Counted from the stretch's first letter, positions 1 to 9,812 are shown. The stretch is DNA of 64,000 nucleotides from Sphingobium aromaticiconvertens (GCF_037154075.1 NZ_JBANRJ010000001.1:1545501-1609500), one strand, 5' to 3'. Program-made: numbers and translations. Notes: generated by a model from the sequence alone, not told the origin.

Positions 1-527
1 CGCCGCTGCGCGCTCTGCATAATGGCATCAAGGCCGATGGCATCAGCGCTTTCCTTCGCTGGCGTGAGAATGAGCGGCGCGAGGTGCGCGGGAGCGCTCA
101 GACATTGTGGTTCTCGGACGGAAACGACCGCGTTGCCGCGCTCGTCGAAGCAACCCAGCGTATCCATACACAGCCTCACTTTCGGGTCGACCTGGGCTTT
201 GACCTGAGCTTTTCCGCCAACAGCCGCAGCAATGTACCCTATTTCAGCCCTTCGGCCGAAGCCGCCGCGATGCCGCATCTGACCCTCACTCACATAATTC
301 ACCGTCGGTACGAAACGGTGTGGGACCATGCTCTGACGCTTGGCGCGGGTGGCTATTGGCAGAAGCAATACGGGACGGGCGCGATCCTTTCAGCGGATTA
401 TCGCCATACCGTTCGTGCCAATGATGTGTTCGAGGCCTCCGCCGGAGTGGCGACGCTCTACCGTCCCTATGATGGCGACTACGAACCGGATCTGCGCGCT
501 TCCGTCAATTTCACATTCCGCTTCTGA
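1..527 (+). CDS. pgaA: PgaA outer-membrane porin, C-terminal part only
   Basis: This is the 3' end of a gene that begins before the window. The frame is open from about base 3 to the TGA at 525-527. The roughly 174 visible residues alternate polar and aromatic positions as in transmembrane beta strands and end in Arg-Phe, the usual C-terminal aromatic signature of outer-membrane barrels. PgaA exports poly-beta-1,6-N-acetylglucosamine across the outer membrane; its C-terminal half is a barrel. pgaB starts only 9 bases downstream, and pgaC and pgaD follow in the canonical order, which is the main basis for naming it. The periplasmic TPR part cannot be seen here. Confidence 0.85.
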   Translation, partial: PLRALHNGIKADGISAFLRWRENERREVRGSAQTLWFSDGNDRVAALVEATQRIHTQPHFRVDLGFDLSFSANSRSNVPYFSPSAEAAAMPHLTLTHIIHRRYETVWDHALTLGAGGYWQKQYGTGAILSADYRHTVRANDVFEASAGVATLYRPYDGDYEPDLRASVNFTFRF

Positions 528-536
528 GGCACCGCC

Positions 537-2549
537 ATGCGCCACCTTTACACTATTCCCGCAACTATCATTGGCCTGTCTCTGGGCAACCCGGTTGCGG
601 CAGCTCCACCTTTCGTGGCTCCCGCCGAGCGCCCTGTCGAACAGGCCGCGCAGCCCTGGCTCAAGAACAAGCTGGCGGCGATCTCATGGCACGATGTGTC
701 GGACGATGCTCCGGATCAGGAGCGGGTCGCCGTCCGTACAAGCCGGTTGATCGAGCAACTCTCCTGGCTGCGCGAGAATGGCTATGTTCCTGTTTCTGTT
801 GACGCCGTGATCGCCGCGCATCGAGGCGGTGCGTCTCTACCGGATCGGGCTGCTCTCCTGACTTTCGATGATGGCTATGCGAGCTTCTATAAGCGCGTCT
901 ATCCGATCCTGAAGGCCTATGGTTGGCCGGCGGTGTTCGCGCCCGTCGGCAAATGGGTCAGCACCCCCGCAGGTCATGAAGTAGCCTTTGGTGACAAGAA
1001 TGCGCCCCGCGATCAGTTCGTCACCTGGGAGCAGGTACGGGAAATGGCCGCGTCGGGCCTGGTCGAGATCGCCTCACACACTCATGACATGCATCGCGGT
1101 GTTCTTGCAAACCCGCAGGGGAATAGTGAGCCTGCCGCAGCCACGCGCATTTATGATGCTCAAAGCGGGCGTTATGAAAGTGACGAGGCATATCGTGCGC
1201 GGATTGCCGACGATGCCCGAACAATTTCCGACGAGATCAAAGAAGCTACCGGCAAGCGCCCCCGTGTTTGGGTATGGCCCTATGGTGCCTATAGCGGCAC
1301 GGCTCTTTCGGTCATCGGCGAGCACGGCTTTGAATTGACGCTGTCTCTGAGCGACAACCTGATCCCAGTCGATCAGAGCAACACGCTGCCAAGATTGCTT
1401 CTCGCCAATGATCCCCGGACTGCGGACTTCGCGGCAGCAGTGGTCAATCTGGAGGAGCGCCAGAACCTCCGCGTTATCCATGTTGATCTCGATTATATTT
1501 ATGATCCCGATCCGGCACAGATGGATCGCAATCTGGGTCTCCTTGTTCAGCGCGTCGCCGACATGGGTGTAAATACGGTTTTCCTTCAGGCGTTTGCTGA
1601 CCCTGAGGGAGACGGGCTTATCCGGTCGCTCTATTTTCCCAACCGCTGGTTACCGATGCGTGCTGACCTGTTCAACCGGGTTGCCTGGCAGCTTCGCACC
1701 CGCGCAGCCGTAAATGTCTATGCCTGGATGCCGGTGCTGGGTTTCGACCTTGATCCGGCCCTTCCACGCGTGCTGCGCTGGAACGAGAAAACCGGCAAGA
1801 CCGAGGTGGACCCCGATCAATATCGCCGCCTTTCTCCCTTCGACCCAGAGGTTCGTCGGCAGATTGGTGAGATTTACGAGGATCTTTCAAAACAGGCGTC
1901 TTTCGATGGAATATTGTTCCATGATGACGCGCTACTTTCTGATTTTGAGGATGTCAGCCCTGCCGCCCTGAAGGCATACGCCCAAGCGGGGTTACCAGAA
2001 GACATTAGTGCTATCCGCGCCGATCCTGCAGCTATGCAGCGGTGGACGCGCCTCAAGAGCCGCGCACTGATCGATTTCACTACAGAACTTGCAGGACGCG
2101 TCCGCGCAATTCGCGGCGATGACGTAAAGACAGCGCGCAGCATTTTCGCCCAGCCAGTTCTGGAGCCGGATAGCGAAGCGTGGTTTGCTCAGAACCTCGA
2201 CGATTTTCTAGCGGCCTATGACTGGACCGCGCCCATGGCGATGCCGCTCATGGAAAAGATCCCGCCCGCTGATGTCGCCAAATGGATGGACGCGCTCGTT
2301 GACGCTGTAGCCGCTCGCCCCGGCGCGCTCGATCGCACCATTTTTGAATTGCAGGCTCGTGACTGGTCGGCGGACAAAAATGCGTCTGACAACCCGGTCG
2401 ACCCGGCAGTGCTGGCCGACTGGATGAAGCGCCTCGAACGGCGCGGTGCTCGCAGCTTCGGCTACTATCCCGACGATTTCGTGGCCGGCAAGCCTGATAT
2501 TGGCACCGTCCGACCCGCGATCTCCACAGCCTGGTATCCTTTCAAATGA
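537..2549 (+). CDS. pgaB: Poly-beta-1,6-N-acetyl-D-glucosamine N-deacetylase PgaB
   Basis: The 670-residue length and two-domain layout match PgaB: a polysaccharide deacetylase domain (about residues 45-310) and a glycoside-hydrolase-like C-terminal domain (about 320-650). Visible catalytic motifs are TFDDGY at 109-114 (metal-binding and base aspartates) and SHTHDMH at 180-186 (metal-binding histidines). It removes some acetyl groups from the poly-GlcNAc chain in the periplasm so that the polymer can be exported. The first 23 residues look like a signal peptide. Unlike the E. coli protein there is no lipobox cysteine, so it may be soluble rather than lipid-anchored. The stop overlaps the pgaC start by 4 bases (ATGA), showing translational coupling. 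Confidence 0.95.
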   Translation: MRHLYTIPATIIGLSLGNPVAAAPPFVAPAERPVEQAAQPWLKNKLAAISWHDVSDDAPDQERVAVRTSRLIEQLSWLRENGYVPVSVDAVIAAHRGGASLPDRAALLTFDDGYASFYKRVYPILKAYGWPAVFAPVGKWVSTPAGHEVAFGDKNAPRDQFVTWEQVREMAASGLVEIASHTHDMHRGVLANPQGNSEPAAATRIYDAQSGRYESDEAYRARIADDARTISDEIKEATGKRPRVWVWPYGAYSGTALSVIGEHGFELTLSLSDNLIPVDQSNTLPRLLLANDPRTADFAAAVVNLEERQNLRVIHVDLDYIYDPDPAQMDRNLGLLVQRVADMGVNTVFLQAFADPEGDGLIRSLYFPNRWLPMRADLFNRVAWQLRTRAAVNVYAWMPVLGFDLDPALPRVLRWNEKTGKTEVDPDQYRRLSPFDPEVRRQIGEIYEDLSKQASFDGILFHDDALLSDFEDVSPAALKAYAQAGLPEDISAIRADPAAMQRWTRLKSRALIDFTTELAGRVRAIRGDDVKTARSIFAQPVLEPDSEAWFAQNLDDFLAAYDWTAPMAMPLMEKIPPADVAKWMDALVDAVAARPGALDRTIFELQARDWSADKNASDNPVDPAVLADWMKRLERRGARSFGYYPDDFVAGKPDIGTVRPAISTAWYPFK

Positions 2550-3865
2550 TCGAACGTCTTGGAGCTCTTGCCGTCTTCCTGCTGATGGTTGGCGGCATCA
2601 CCGGAATTGCCTTCGTCACCAATGGAGGCTTTCTGCTCGATTTTGTCTTCCTCTACCCCTTGTTCATGTCCGCATTGTGGATGGCGGGGGGCATATATTA
2701 TTGGCTTCATTGGGAAAGGCACTGGCCGCAGCATGAAAGCGCGCCAGAGCTTCCGGGAACACCTCTCATCTCGATCATCATTCCCTGCTTCAATGAGGAA
2801 AAGCAGATCGAAGAAACGATTGGAGCCGCCTTAGCCCAGGCTTATCTCAATATCGAAGTGATCGCGGTCAATGATGGATCGCGGGATGCAACCGGAGAGA
2901 TCCTCGACAGGCTGGCGGCCTCCAACAAGAAGCTTCGCGTCATCCATCTTGCCGAGAACCAGGGCAAGGCCGTCGCGCTTCGAACCGGCGCGCTTGCGGC
3001 AGCCAGTGAGTATCTGGTTTGCATCGATGGAGACGCGATGCTTGAGCCGAACGCTGCAGCATGGCTCGTGAAGCCCATGCTCGAACAACCGCGAGTTGGA
3101 GCTGTCACGGGGAACCCCCGGATCCGTAATCGTTCAAGCCTGCTCGGGCGTGTCCAGGTCGGGGAATTCGCGTCCATCATCGGGCTCATCAAGCGCACGC
3201 AACGCGTCTACGGCCGCATCTTCACCGTCTCGGGTGTGGTCGCCGGCTTCCGCCGCCAGGCGCTTGATCGCGTCGGCTACTGGAGCCTCGATATGATCAC
3301 CGAGGATATCGACATAAGCTGGAAGCTGCAGCGCGATCACTGGGCAATCTTTTATGAGCCCCGGGCTTTATGCTGGATCTTGATGCCGGAGACGTTGCGC
3401 GGTCTTTGGCGTCAGAGGTCGCGCTGGGCGCAGGGCGGGGCGGAAGTCTTTTTGAAGTTTCTGACCTCTCTCCTGAAATGGCGACAGCGGCGGCTTTGGC
3501 CTCTGGCAATCGAATATCTACTTTCGAGCAGCTGGGCTTTTATTTTCGCGCTAACCATTATCCTTTGGGCTTTGGGGAAGTTTTACCCTCTTCCGACTGG
3601 CATTCGTGTCGAAACACTTCTGCCGCCAGCATTCACCGGGATGGTGCTTGCCGCCACCTGCGTCCTGCAGTTTGCCGTGAGCATTCTGATCGAGCGTCGG
3701 TATGAGCGGGGACTTGGCCGCACCCTCTATTGGGTGATCTGGTACCCGGCAATCTATTGGATGCTGAGCCTGCTCACGACATTGGCCAGCTATCCCAAGG
3801 TCTTCATCAAAACAAATCGGGGACGCGCACGCTGGACGAGTCCTGATCGAGGATTGCATCAATGA
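2546..3865 (+). CDS. pgaC: Poly-beta-1,6-N-acetyl-D-glucosamine synthase PgaC
   Basis: A 439-residue family 2 processive glycosyltransferase that polymerises UDP-GlcNAc into beta-1,6-linked chains at the inner membrane. Two N-terminal membrane segments (about residues 5-55) precede the GT-A domain. The metal/UDP motif DGD is at 161-163, the catalytic TED at 252-254 and the processivity motif QxxRW at 290-294. Further membrane helices lie in the last 120 residues. It starts inside the end of pgaB and ends inside the start of pgaD, each by an ATGA overlap. Length and motif spacing are normal for the family. Confidence 0.95.
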   Translation: MIERLGALAVFLLMVGGITGIAFVTNGGFLLDFVFLYPLFMSALWMAGGIYYWLHWERHWPQHESAPELPGTPLISIIIPCFNEEKQIEETIGAALAQAYLNIEVIAVNDGSRDATGEILDRLAASNKKLRVIHLAENQGKAVALRTGALAAASEYLVCIDGDAMLEPNAAAWLVKPMLEQPRVGAVTGNPRIRNRSSLLGRVQVGEFASIIGLIKRTQRVYGRIFTVSGVVAGFRRQALDRVGYWSLDMITEDIDISWKLQRDHWAIFYEPRALCWILMPETLRGLWRQRSRWAQGGAEVFLKFLTSLLKWRQRRLWPLAIEYLLSSSWAFIFALTIILWALGKFYPLPTGIRVETLLPPAFTGMVLAATCVLQFAVSILIERRYERGLGRTLYWVIWYPAIYWMLSLLTTLASYPKVFIKTNRGRARWTSPDRGLHQ

Positions 3866-4356
3866 TCATCAATGTCAGTAATACCCGTTCCCGTCTTGCG
3901 CGCGTGATCGACCTCGTTGTGACGGCGATTGCATGGCTGGTCTTCGGATACCTTCTTTATCGTGGCCTGTTCGCCGGCTCGACCGGCGCTGGAGATGCCC
4001 CCCGCCCGATAGTTCCGGAAGCTCTCCAGACCCTGCACACGGTGACCCTTTACGTCATTGTTGCGCTGGTCAACGCAGCGATTCTATTTGCCTGGGCCAT
4101 TTACAACCAGCTTCGTTTCCGCGGCCAGGATCGGCGCAGTGCGATCAGTCAGGCTTCCGATCATCAGCTCGCTCAAAGCTATCGGGTCGACACCGCCACT
4201 CTCCAGCAGCTTCGGACGAAAGGGCCGACAATCGTTTATCACGATGCACATGGGAGGATCGCCGATGTTTTACCTCGATCGGGGATGATGCCCCATATGT
4301 CTGGTAATGTTTCAGCTGAGCGCTCACGAAGGCCGATCGCCGCTGTGGCAAACTGA
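3862..4356 (+). CDS. pgaD: PgaD-like accessory membrane subunit of poly-GlcNAc synthase
   Basis: A 164-residue protein with two clear membrane segments (about residues 15-38 and 58-80) and a basic cytoplasmic tail. PgaD associates with PgaC and is needed for polymer synthesis; in E. coli the pair responds to cyclic-di-GMP. Identification rests on the two-helix topology and on the position directly after pgaC with a 4-base overlap; sequence conservation in this family is low. It is the last canonical pga gene, although a lipoprotein gene follows 39 bases later on the same strand. Confidence 0.8.
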   Translation: MIINVSNTRSRLARVIDLVVTAIAWLVFGYLLYRGLFAGSTGAGDAPRPIVPEALQTLHTVTLYVIVALVNAAILFAWAIYNQLRFRGQDRRSAISQASDHQLAQSYRVDTATLQQLRTKGPTIVYHDAHGRIADVLPRSGMMPHMSGNVSAERSRRPIAAVAN

Positions 4357-4395
4357 AGGGCTTCATTAAGTTCAGCGATGCGATACTCTTGGGGA

Positions 4396-4911
4396 ATGAG
4401 AAAGATATTCAGGCTTTCGGCAACGCTGCTTGTGGCGAGTTGCGTATCTCCCTTGGGAGTCGAAGTGAGCGATGCAGGCCGATTGCCAGCGTCCGCTGGC
4501 AAGACGTTGCAGGTCAGCGCGTCTTCCGGCAATCCGTCGGCGGACACGATCACGCAGGTGCTGACGTCCCGCGGCTTCACGATCGCAGACCCCGCGGACT
4601 ATCTCGTGCAGATCGTCAGCTCCGACCTCCCGGCGAAAACCGGCGCGTACCTCCCGGAGAGCACACCCGATGCGTCCGGAAGGCAGGCGTGGCTGACTGC
4701 ACCTTCACATAGTCGCACTATACAAACCCGCCGAGTGACCATCACTCTCACCGATATCGCCACCGGTAGGGAGGCTTATCGCGCCTCCGGGGTGGAACGT
4801 TATCGTGCCAACCAGCCTGGCAGCAGTGACGCGCTGATAGAAGCGCTGGTGGACCGGATGACACAACAAACCGCCATCAGCACTGTTCCGCCAGAGGGAG
4901 GAGCAACGTAA
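4396..4911 (+). CDS. Small lipoprotein downstream of pgaD
   Basis: About 171 residues from the chosen ATG. The N terminus is a lipoprotein signal: basic MRK, a hydrophobic stretch and the lipobox VASC, with Cys16 as the predicted lipidated residue. The remainder is mixed alpha/beta and of moderate hydrophilicity, resembling small DUF4136-type lipoproteins, but no catalytic motif is visible. An in-frame ATG at 4378 would add six residues ahead of the signal and is less likely. It lies 39 bases after pgaD on the same strand and may belong to the pga transcript. Its last 35 bases overlap the 3' end of the convergent kinase gene. Function unknown. Confidence 0.7.
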   Translation: MRKIFRLSATLLVASCVSPLGVEVSDAGRLPASAGKTLQVSASSGNPSADTITQVLTSRGFTIADPADYLVQIVSSDLPAKTGAYLPESTPDASGRQAWLTAPSHSRTIQTRRVTITLTDIATGREAYRASGVERYRANQPGSSDALIEALVDRMTQQTAISTVPPEGGAT

Positions 4912-6276
4912 ACGTCGCTCCATGACCTGGCTCGCTGTCACACCGGATTTCTCCTTTGTGGCGCACCATGACAGTATGGACAAAGCTCAGCCCGAGGCCG
5001 ACGCCGTCGATCCTGCTGCCGACGCCCAGCGGGCCACGATTAAAGCGCTCGAAAATCATCGTGCTGTGCCCGGGCGCTAAACCGGGCCCTTCGTCGGTGA
5101 TAGCGCAGGCGGCCATGGGTTTTCCGTCTTTGCTGGAGACCCGGGAAAGACGGCAAATGACTCGTGTACCCGGATCGCTGTATTTCAGCGCATTGCCGAT
5201 GATATTAATCAGCGCACGCGTCAGCAGCGAACGCTCCCCCAGAACGATCAGATTTTCCGCGTCGCTGAAGGTTTCAAGGCTGATGTCCTTGGCCACCGAT
5301 TGCGGCCACAGATCGTCCACGGCATCCATCAGCATATCGAAGAGGTCGACCTCTTCGATGATATATTCCAGCGCTTCCGCACGAGCGAGCTGAACAAATC
5401 CATCGGCGAGACCCAGGGTGCGGTGCGCATAATTTCGAATACGTGCTGAAACTTCGGCATCGATCTGGTCTGGCGCAGCGGTTTCCAGCACCGCCACGAT
5501 CGATGCCTGGGGCGAGCGCATGTCGTGGGTCAGAAGCTGTAAAATGTCTTCGCGCTGGCGCTGAGCGGCCTTGGCCTCGCTGATATCGCTGATGCGCACA
5601 ACCCACCCGACAGGCTTGTCCGCCGTCGAACGCTGGAGGGCGAAACCCACGCTGAAGGTGTGACCGTCATCCGACGAAATCTCGCGGTTCAACCATTCCT
5701 GCTGCACTTCATGCTCTGCTTCAGGGTCAAGCATGGTAAACATTTCGCGATTCGGACCAACTCGGAACTGCCTGAAAATCGCAGTAAGCGTTTGCCGATC
5801 CTGTGCCGGCATGCCTAGCCTGTCGAACAATTCCCTGGCGGCGGAATTGGACAGGAGCAACTTGCCATCCATGTCCGCGATCAGCGTCGCATCGGGAAGC
5901 TGGTCAAGCCTGTCGAACATGAAATGGCGCATTTCTCGCGCATGGGCGATTGCGTGGTGCAGCATGGCGGTCGTGGAATTGGCTTCGTGCGAGCCTGATC
6001 GCGCCACGGCGTTTTGCAGGATCAGGTCTGGTTCCGCTTCGAAATGTTTGAGTTCGGCGTGCATGAATGCATCCGCCGATGCCAGCTGCCGCCATACCCA
6101 GAGCGGGTAAGCCATGCACAGACCGGCCACAGCTGCCCCCGGCGGCAACCACGTATGAAACATGAGCAAGGCGGTTCCTACAAACAGCAGGACGAGAAGA
6201 ACCACCACGCCGGTGCAAATCAGCGCGGCAGAGCGCGGCAAAAGCCGAAATGCCAGCTGTCCGCCGTCAGCACCAA
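4877..6276 (-). pseudogene. 5'-truncated CHASE2-type sensor histidine kinase
   Basis: The surviving part encodes hydrophobic helices with a WLPP...YPLW pattern typical of the membrane end of CHASE2 kinases, a PAS-like region, a phospho-acceptor box (LTHDMRSP), an N box (IGNALKYSD), a G1 box (DEGPGLAP) and a G2 box (GVGLGLSF). The extracellular sensor that should precede the helices is missing: its coding sequence stops exactly at the IS terminal repeat at 6277. The frame stays open into the IS to an ATG at 6379, so a chimeric 500-residue product whose first 35 residues come from IS DNA is possible. The kinase core looks intact, so activity cannot be excluded. No response regulator gene lies next to it. 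Confidence 0.85.
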
Positions 6277-6322
6277 TGGCACAGATTTGAGGTTGTAAAT
6301 TAAGGAGGGTTTGGGCTTCGTC
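6277..6322 (+). repeat. Left terminal inverted repeat of the IS3 element
   Basis: Begins TGGCACA and carries GTAAATTA, GGAG, GGGC and TCGTC blocks that recur in the same order, inverted, at the right end. The spacing between blocks differs by one or two bases from the right copy. Confidence 0.75.
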
Positions 6323-6362
6323 GTAGTGACGAAGGAACGAAGATGAAGCCCAAACCCTCCTT
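6302..6362 (+). promoter_or_regulatory. Hairpin enclosing the orfA ribosome-binding site and start
   Basis: An 18-bp perfect inverted repeat (6302-6319 with 6345-6362) has its right arm starting at the G of the orfA ATG. The Shine-Dalgarno-like GAAGGAACGAAG lies in the 25-base loop. Inside it a second perfect 7-bp hairpin (6316-6322 with 6328-6334) can form instead. Transcripts entering from outside would contain both arms and could fold the start away. Only the base pairing is seen; a translational role is inferred. Confidence 0.6.
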
Positions 6363-6729
6363 GAAAAATTCGCCGACAAAGGCCCCTGCTGAGCGTGTTG
6401 TGAAGGATATCCGGCGGCAGACCCGGCGCCATTTCTCAGCCGAAGACAAGATCCGTATTGTGCTGGACGGTCTGCGCGGCGAGGACAGCATCGCCGAGTT
6501 GTGCCGCAAGGAAGGCATTGCCCAAAGCCTGTATTACACCTGGTCGAAGGAGTTCATGGAAGCGGGCAAGCGGCGCCTGGCCGGTGACACCGCCCGTGCT
6601 GCGACCACTGGCGAGGTGCAGGATCTGCGCCGCGAGGCCCGTGCCCTGAAGGAATGCGTGGCCGACCTGACGCTGGAAAACCGCCTGCTTAAAAAAAGCA
6701 TGATCGCGGATGGGGGCGACGACGAATGA
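6343..6729 (+). CDS. IS3-family transposase OrfA
   Basis: A 128-residue helix-turn-helix DNA-binding subunit. The region from about residue 28 (RRHFSAEDK) to 75 is the typical IS3/IS911 HTH that recognises the terminal repeats, followed by a leucine-rich coiled coil (about 90-120) for oligomerisation. The stop overlaps the orfB start by 4 bases (ATGA). An A7G run near the 3' end allows a -1 frameshift that would fuse it to OrfB. The ribosome-binding site lies inside a long hairpin, which may limit expression. Confidence 0.93.
   Translation: MKPKPSLKNSPTKAPAERVVKDIRRQTRRHFSAEDKIRIVLDGLRGEDSIAELCRKEGIAQSLYYTWSKEFMEAGKRRLAGDTARAATTGEVQDLRREARALKECVADLTLENRLLKKSMIADGGDDE
6691..6698 (+). other. 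Probable programmed -1 frameshift site (A7G) in the IS3 element
   Basis: Seven A residues followed by G occur near the end of orfA. In the orfA frame the codons read CTT AAA AAA AGC. A slip of one base back gives AAG CAT GAT and continues without a stop into the orfB frame at 6726. A-run slippage making an OrfAB transposase is well established for IS3-family elements. The slip itself is inferred. Confidence 0.7.
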
Positions 6730-7706
6730 GGTATCCCGCATCCGAAAAGCTCGAGATCATCCGGATCGTCGAGCAGTCGCACCTGCCCGCCAAGCACACG
6801 CTGGACAAACTCGGCATCCCCCGCCGGACGTTCTACCGCTGGTACGATCGCTTCGTCGAAGGCGGGCCGGAGGCGCTGGAAGATCGGCCATCGGCGCCGA
6901 GTCGGGTGTGGAACCGCATCGGCGACGATATCCAGGGCCAGATCGTCGAGATGGCGCTGGATTACAGCGAGCTGTCACCGCGCGAACTGGCGGTGCGCTT
7001 CACCGACGAGAAGCGCTACTTCGTGTCGGAGGCCACCGTTTACCGCCTGTTGAAGGCCCACGATCTGATTACCAGTCCGGCCTATGTGGTGATCAAGGCC
7101 GCCGATCGCTTCCATACCCAGACCACGCGTCCGAACGAGATGTGGCAGACCGATTTTACCTACTTCAAGATCATCGGGTGGGGCTGGATGTACCTGTCGA
7201 CCGTGCTCGACGACTTCTCGCGCTACATTATCGCCTGGAAACTGTGCACCAACATGCGCGCCGAGGATGTCACCGACACGCTGGACCTGGCCCTTAAGGC
7301 TTCCGGCTGCGACAGCGCCACCGTGCTGCACAAGCCCAGGCTGCTCAGCGATAACGGCCCCAGCTACATCGCGGGCGAACTGGCGGAATACATCGATGCC
7401 CAGAAGATGAGCCATGTACGCGGCGCTCCGATGCACCCCCAGACCCAAGGCAAGATCGAGCGCTGGCACCAAACCCTGAAAAACCGCATCCTGCTGGAAA
7501 ACTACTTCCTGCCCGGCGACCTTGAGGCCCAGATCGAGGCCTTCGTCGAGCATTACAACAACCAGCGTTACCACGAGAGCCTGAACAACGTGACGCCCGC
7601 CGACGCCTACCTCGGCAGGGCTCCCGCCATCATCAAACAGCGCGAAAGGATCAAGCGAAAGACCATCGAATATCGGCGCTTGCAACACCGCAGGCTCGCC
7701 GCTTAA
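6726..7706 (+). CDS. IS3-family transposase OrfB (DDE catalytic subunit)
   Basis: A 326-residue integrase-core protein. An HTH-like region (about residues 5-60) is followed by an rve-type RNase H fold with the catalytic triad D143 (WQTDFTYF), D209 (LSDNGPS) and E245 (KIERWHQ). The 35-residue D-to-E spacing is diagnostic of the DD(35)E class. It catalyses strand cleavage and transfer, probably as an OrfAB fusion made by the -1 frameshift. Length is complete and no internal stop is present, so the element may still be mobile. Confidence 0.95.
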   Translation: MRYPASEKLEIIRIVEQSHLPAKHTLDKLGIPRRTFYRWYDRFVEGGPEALEDRPSAPSRVWNRIGDDIQGQIVEMALDYSELSPRELAVRFTDEKRYFVSEATVYRLLKAHDLITSPAYVVIKAADRFHTQTTRPNEMWQTDFTYFKIIGWGWMYLSTVLDDFSRYIIAWKLCTNMRAEDVTDTLDLALKASGCDSATVLHKPRLLSDNGPSYIAGELAEYIDAQKMSHVRGAPMHPQTQGKIERWHQTLKNRILLENYFLPGDLEAQIEAFVEHYNNQRYHESLNNVTPADAYLGRAPAIIKQRERIKRKTIEYRRLQHRRLAA

Positions 7707-7718
7707 CATCAACCCCAA

Positions 7719-7761
7719 GACGAGGCCCGCACTCCGCTAATTTACGACGCGACGTGTGCCA
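7719..7761 (-). repeat. Right terminal inverted repeat of the IS3 element
   Basis: Ends TGTGCCA. Read on the minus strand it matches the left end in the blocks TGGCACA, GTAAATTA, GGAG, GGGC and TCGTC, with small gaps. The tip at 7761 is directly followed by fadE-like coding sequence. Confidence 0.75.
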
Positions 7762-9641
7762 AATGTTCTGACGACGGACACGTGCGTAAGATTGCGACGC
7801 GTTCAATTTCAGCCGCAGTGACAGCAATGGTGCCCAACTCCCTCGGCCCGGGCGAACTCATCATGCGTTTCGGCACCGACGAGCAGCGCGACTATTGGTT
7901 GCCGCGCCTTGCCGATGGGCAGGAGATCCCCGCCTTCGGCCTGACCAGCCCGGAGGCAGGGTCCGACGCTGCATCGATGATCGATGAGGGCGTGGTATGC
8001 ATGGGCGAGTGGCAGGGCCAGCAAATACTTGGCATGCGGCTCAATTGGCACAAGCGCTATATCACGCTGGGGCCGGTGGCGACCATCCTCGGCCTCGCCT
8101 TCAAGCTGCGCGATCCCGATCATCTGCTGGGTGAACGGGACGACATTGGCATCACTCTCGCGCTGGTCCCTGCCGACCTGCCCGGTATCACCATCGGTCG
8201 GCGGCATATCCCTTCGATGCAGTCCTTTCAGAACGGTCCCAATGAAGGGCATGACGTCTTCGTGCCGCTGGAGAATATCATCGGTGGCGCGGACCGGGTC
8301 GGCCAGGGCTGGAAAATGTTGATGAGCGCGCTTGCTGCCGGGCGGAGCATTTCGCTTCCATCCTTGTCCGCGGCGGCCGGCGCCTTCGCGGCCCATACCA
8401 CCGGCGCTTATGCGCGCATCCGGTCGCAGTTCAACCTGCCGATCGGCAAGTTCGAGGGGATACAGGAACGGCTCGCGCGGATCGGCGCCAATGCCTATCT
8501 GCTGGACGGCGCGCGGCGGCTGACCTGCGCGGGTCTGGATCAGGGCCATCACCCCGCCGTTATTTCCTCCATCCTGAAGCTCCACGCGACCGAACGGATG
8601 CGGATCGTCATCAACGACGCGATGGATGTTCATGGCGGCAAGGCGATCATCGACGGACCGCGCAATTATATGGGGAACCAGTATCGCGCTATTCCGGTTG
8701 GTATCACCGTGGAAGGCGCCAATATCCTGACCCGCAGCCTGATGGTCTTCGGTCAGGGCGCGATCCGCTCGCACCCCTATCTGCTCAAGGAAATTCGCGC
8801 GATAGGCGATGCCGATCGCAGCCGTGCCCTCGCCAGCTTTGATGCCGTGCTTTGGAAGCATGTCGGTCATGCGCTCAAGACCGCGATCCGCGCCTTCGTT
8901 CGTAGCTGGTCGGGCGGGCGGTTCGCGCCCGCGCCCAAGGCTGGAAAAGCAACGCGCTATTACCGGCAGATGAGCCGCTATGCCGCGGCTTTCGCCTTCA
9001 TATCCGACATCGCCTTCCTGACACTGGGCGGCGAACTCAAGCGTCGCGAATTGCTTTCCGCGCGGCTGGGCGACATAATGTCCGAGCTTTATCTCCTCTC
9101 GGGCGCGCTGAAGCGCTGGGAAGACGAAGGACGGCAGAAAGACGACCTTCCGCTGCTCGCCTGGTGCATGGACAGCGGGTTCGCAACGATCGAACAACGG
9201 TTTGACGAGATCATCGCCAACTTCCCCGCGCGCCCGGTCGGCTGGATGCTGCGACTGTTCATCATGCCCTTCGGGCGCCGCCGTCATGGCCCTTCAGATC
9301 GCACGGTCCGCAAATGCGCGGACATATTGCTGGAGCCTTGCGCGGCGCGCGAACGGCTGATCGACAATGTCTTCATCGGTGGCCCGGAAGAGCCGGTCGC
9401 GCGCCTGACCGAGGCGTTCCGGCTGATGGTCGATACCCAGCCCATCCACGACCGGTTGCGCAAAAGCAGGATCAGGGACTGGAAAAAGGCAAGGGAACGG
9501 AACCTCATCAGCGAGGATGAACTTGCCCAGTTGGAGACGGCCGATCAGGCGGTAGCCGACGTCATTACGGTCGATGACTTCGCGCCGGAAGAGTTGGTCC
9601 GCAAGCCCGCCGGGAAATCCTATGCCGAGGCGGCAGAATAA
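7762..9641 (+). pseudogene. fadE: 5'-truncated FadE-type acyl-CoA dehydrogenase
   Basis: About 620 residues matching the middle and C-terminal part of the long FadE dehydrogenases, which normally run to about 770-830 residues. Recognisable blocks include MVPNSLGPGEL, LTSPEAGSDA, FKLRDPDHL and TVEGANILTR. The domain that should precede KIATRS is absent, because the frame runs back into the right end of the IS element. FadE oxidises acyl-CoA to enoyl-CoA in fatty acid degradation. The missing N-terminal portion probably abolishes activity. A GTG at 7782 could start a shortened protein. The IS joint explains the loss. Confidence 0.9.
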
Positions 9642-9812
9642 GCACTAGGAGCGCTCCCCCGTTTATATAGTCGATGCGTGCGAATGCCTTCCTCAATGCG
9701 CGTGGCAGTCCTGGCCGTTTTGGCCTTCCAGTGCGGTCCCCCTGCTGTCGCGCCAGTCATTTGCGGCCAATGATTTCGATCATAGTGGCAACGGCAGGTT
9801 TGTCATGAGAAG

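Larger units (their letters stand above)
6277..7761 (+). mobile_element. IS3-family insertion sequence, about 1.49 kb
   Basis: Two genes (orfA, orfB) are enclosed by imperfect inverted repeats. The left end reads TGGCACA and the right end TGTGCCA, giving the TG...CA tips usual for IS3 elements. Subterminal repeats share GTAAATTA, GGAG, GGGC and TCGTC blocks. The element seems intact, with a DDE transposase and a frameshift signal. No target duplication is evident: the left flank ends CAA and the right flank begins AAT. Both flanking genes are cut at the element, so it probably sits at a deletion or rearrangement joint rather than a simple insertion. Confidence 0.9.

Noticed and set aside
7809..9287. 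A 492-codon open frame on the minus strand opposite fadE
   Set aside because: The sense strand carries clear FadE motifs. High-GC codon bias leaves the antisense frame open, and its translation shows no family pattern or ribosome-binding site.
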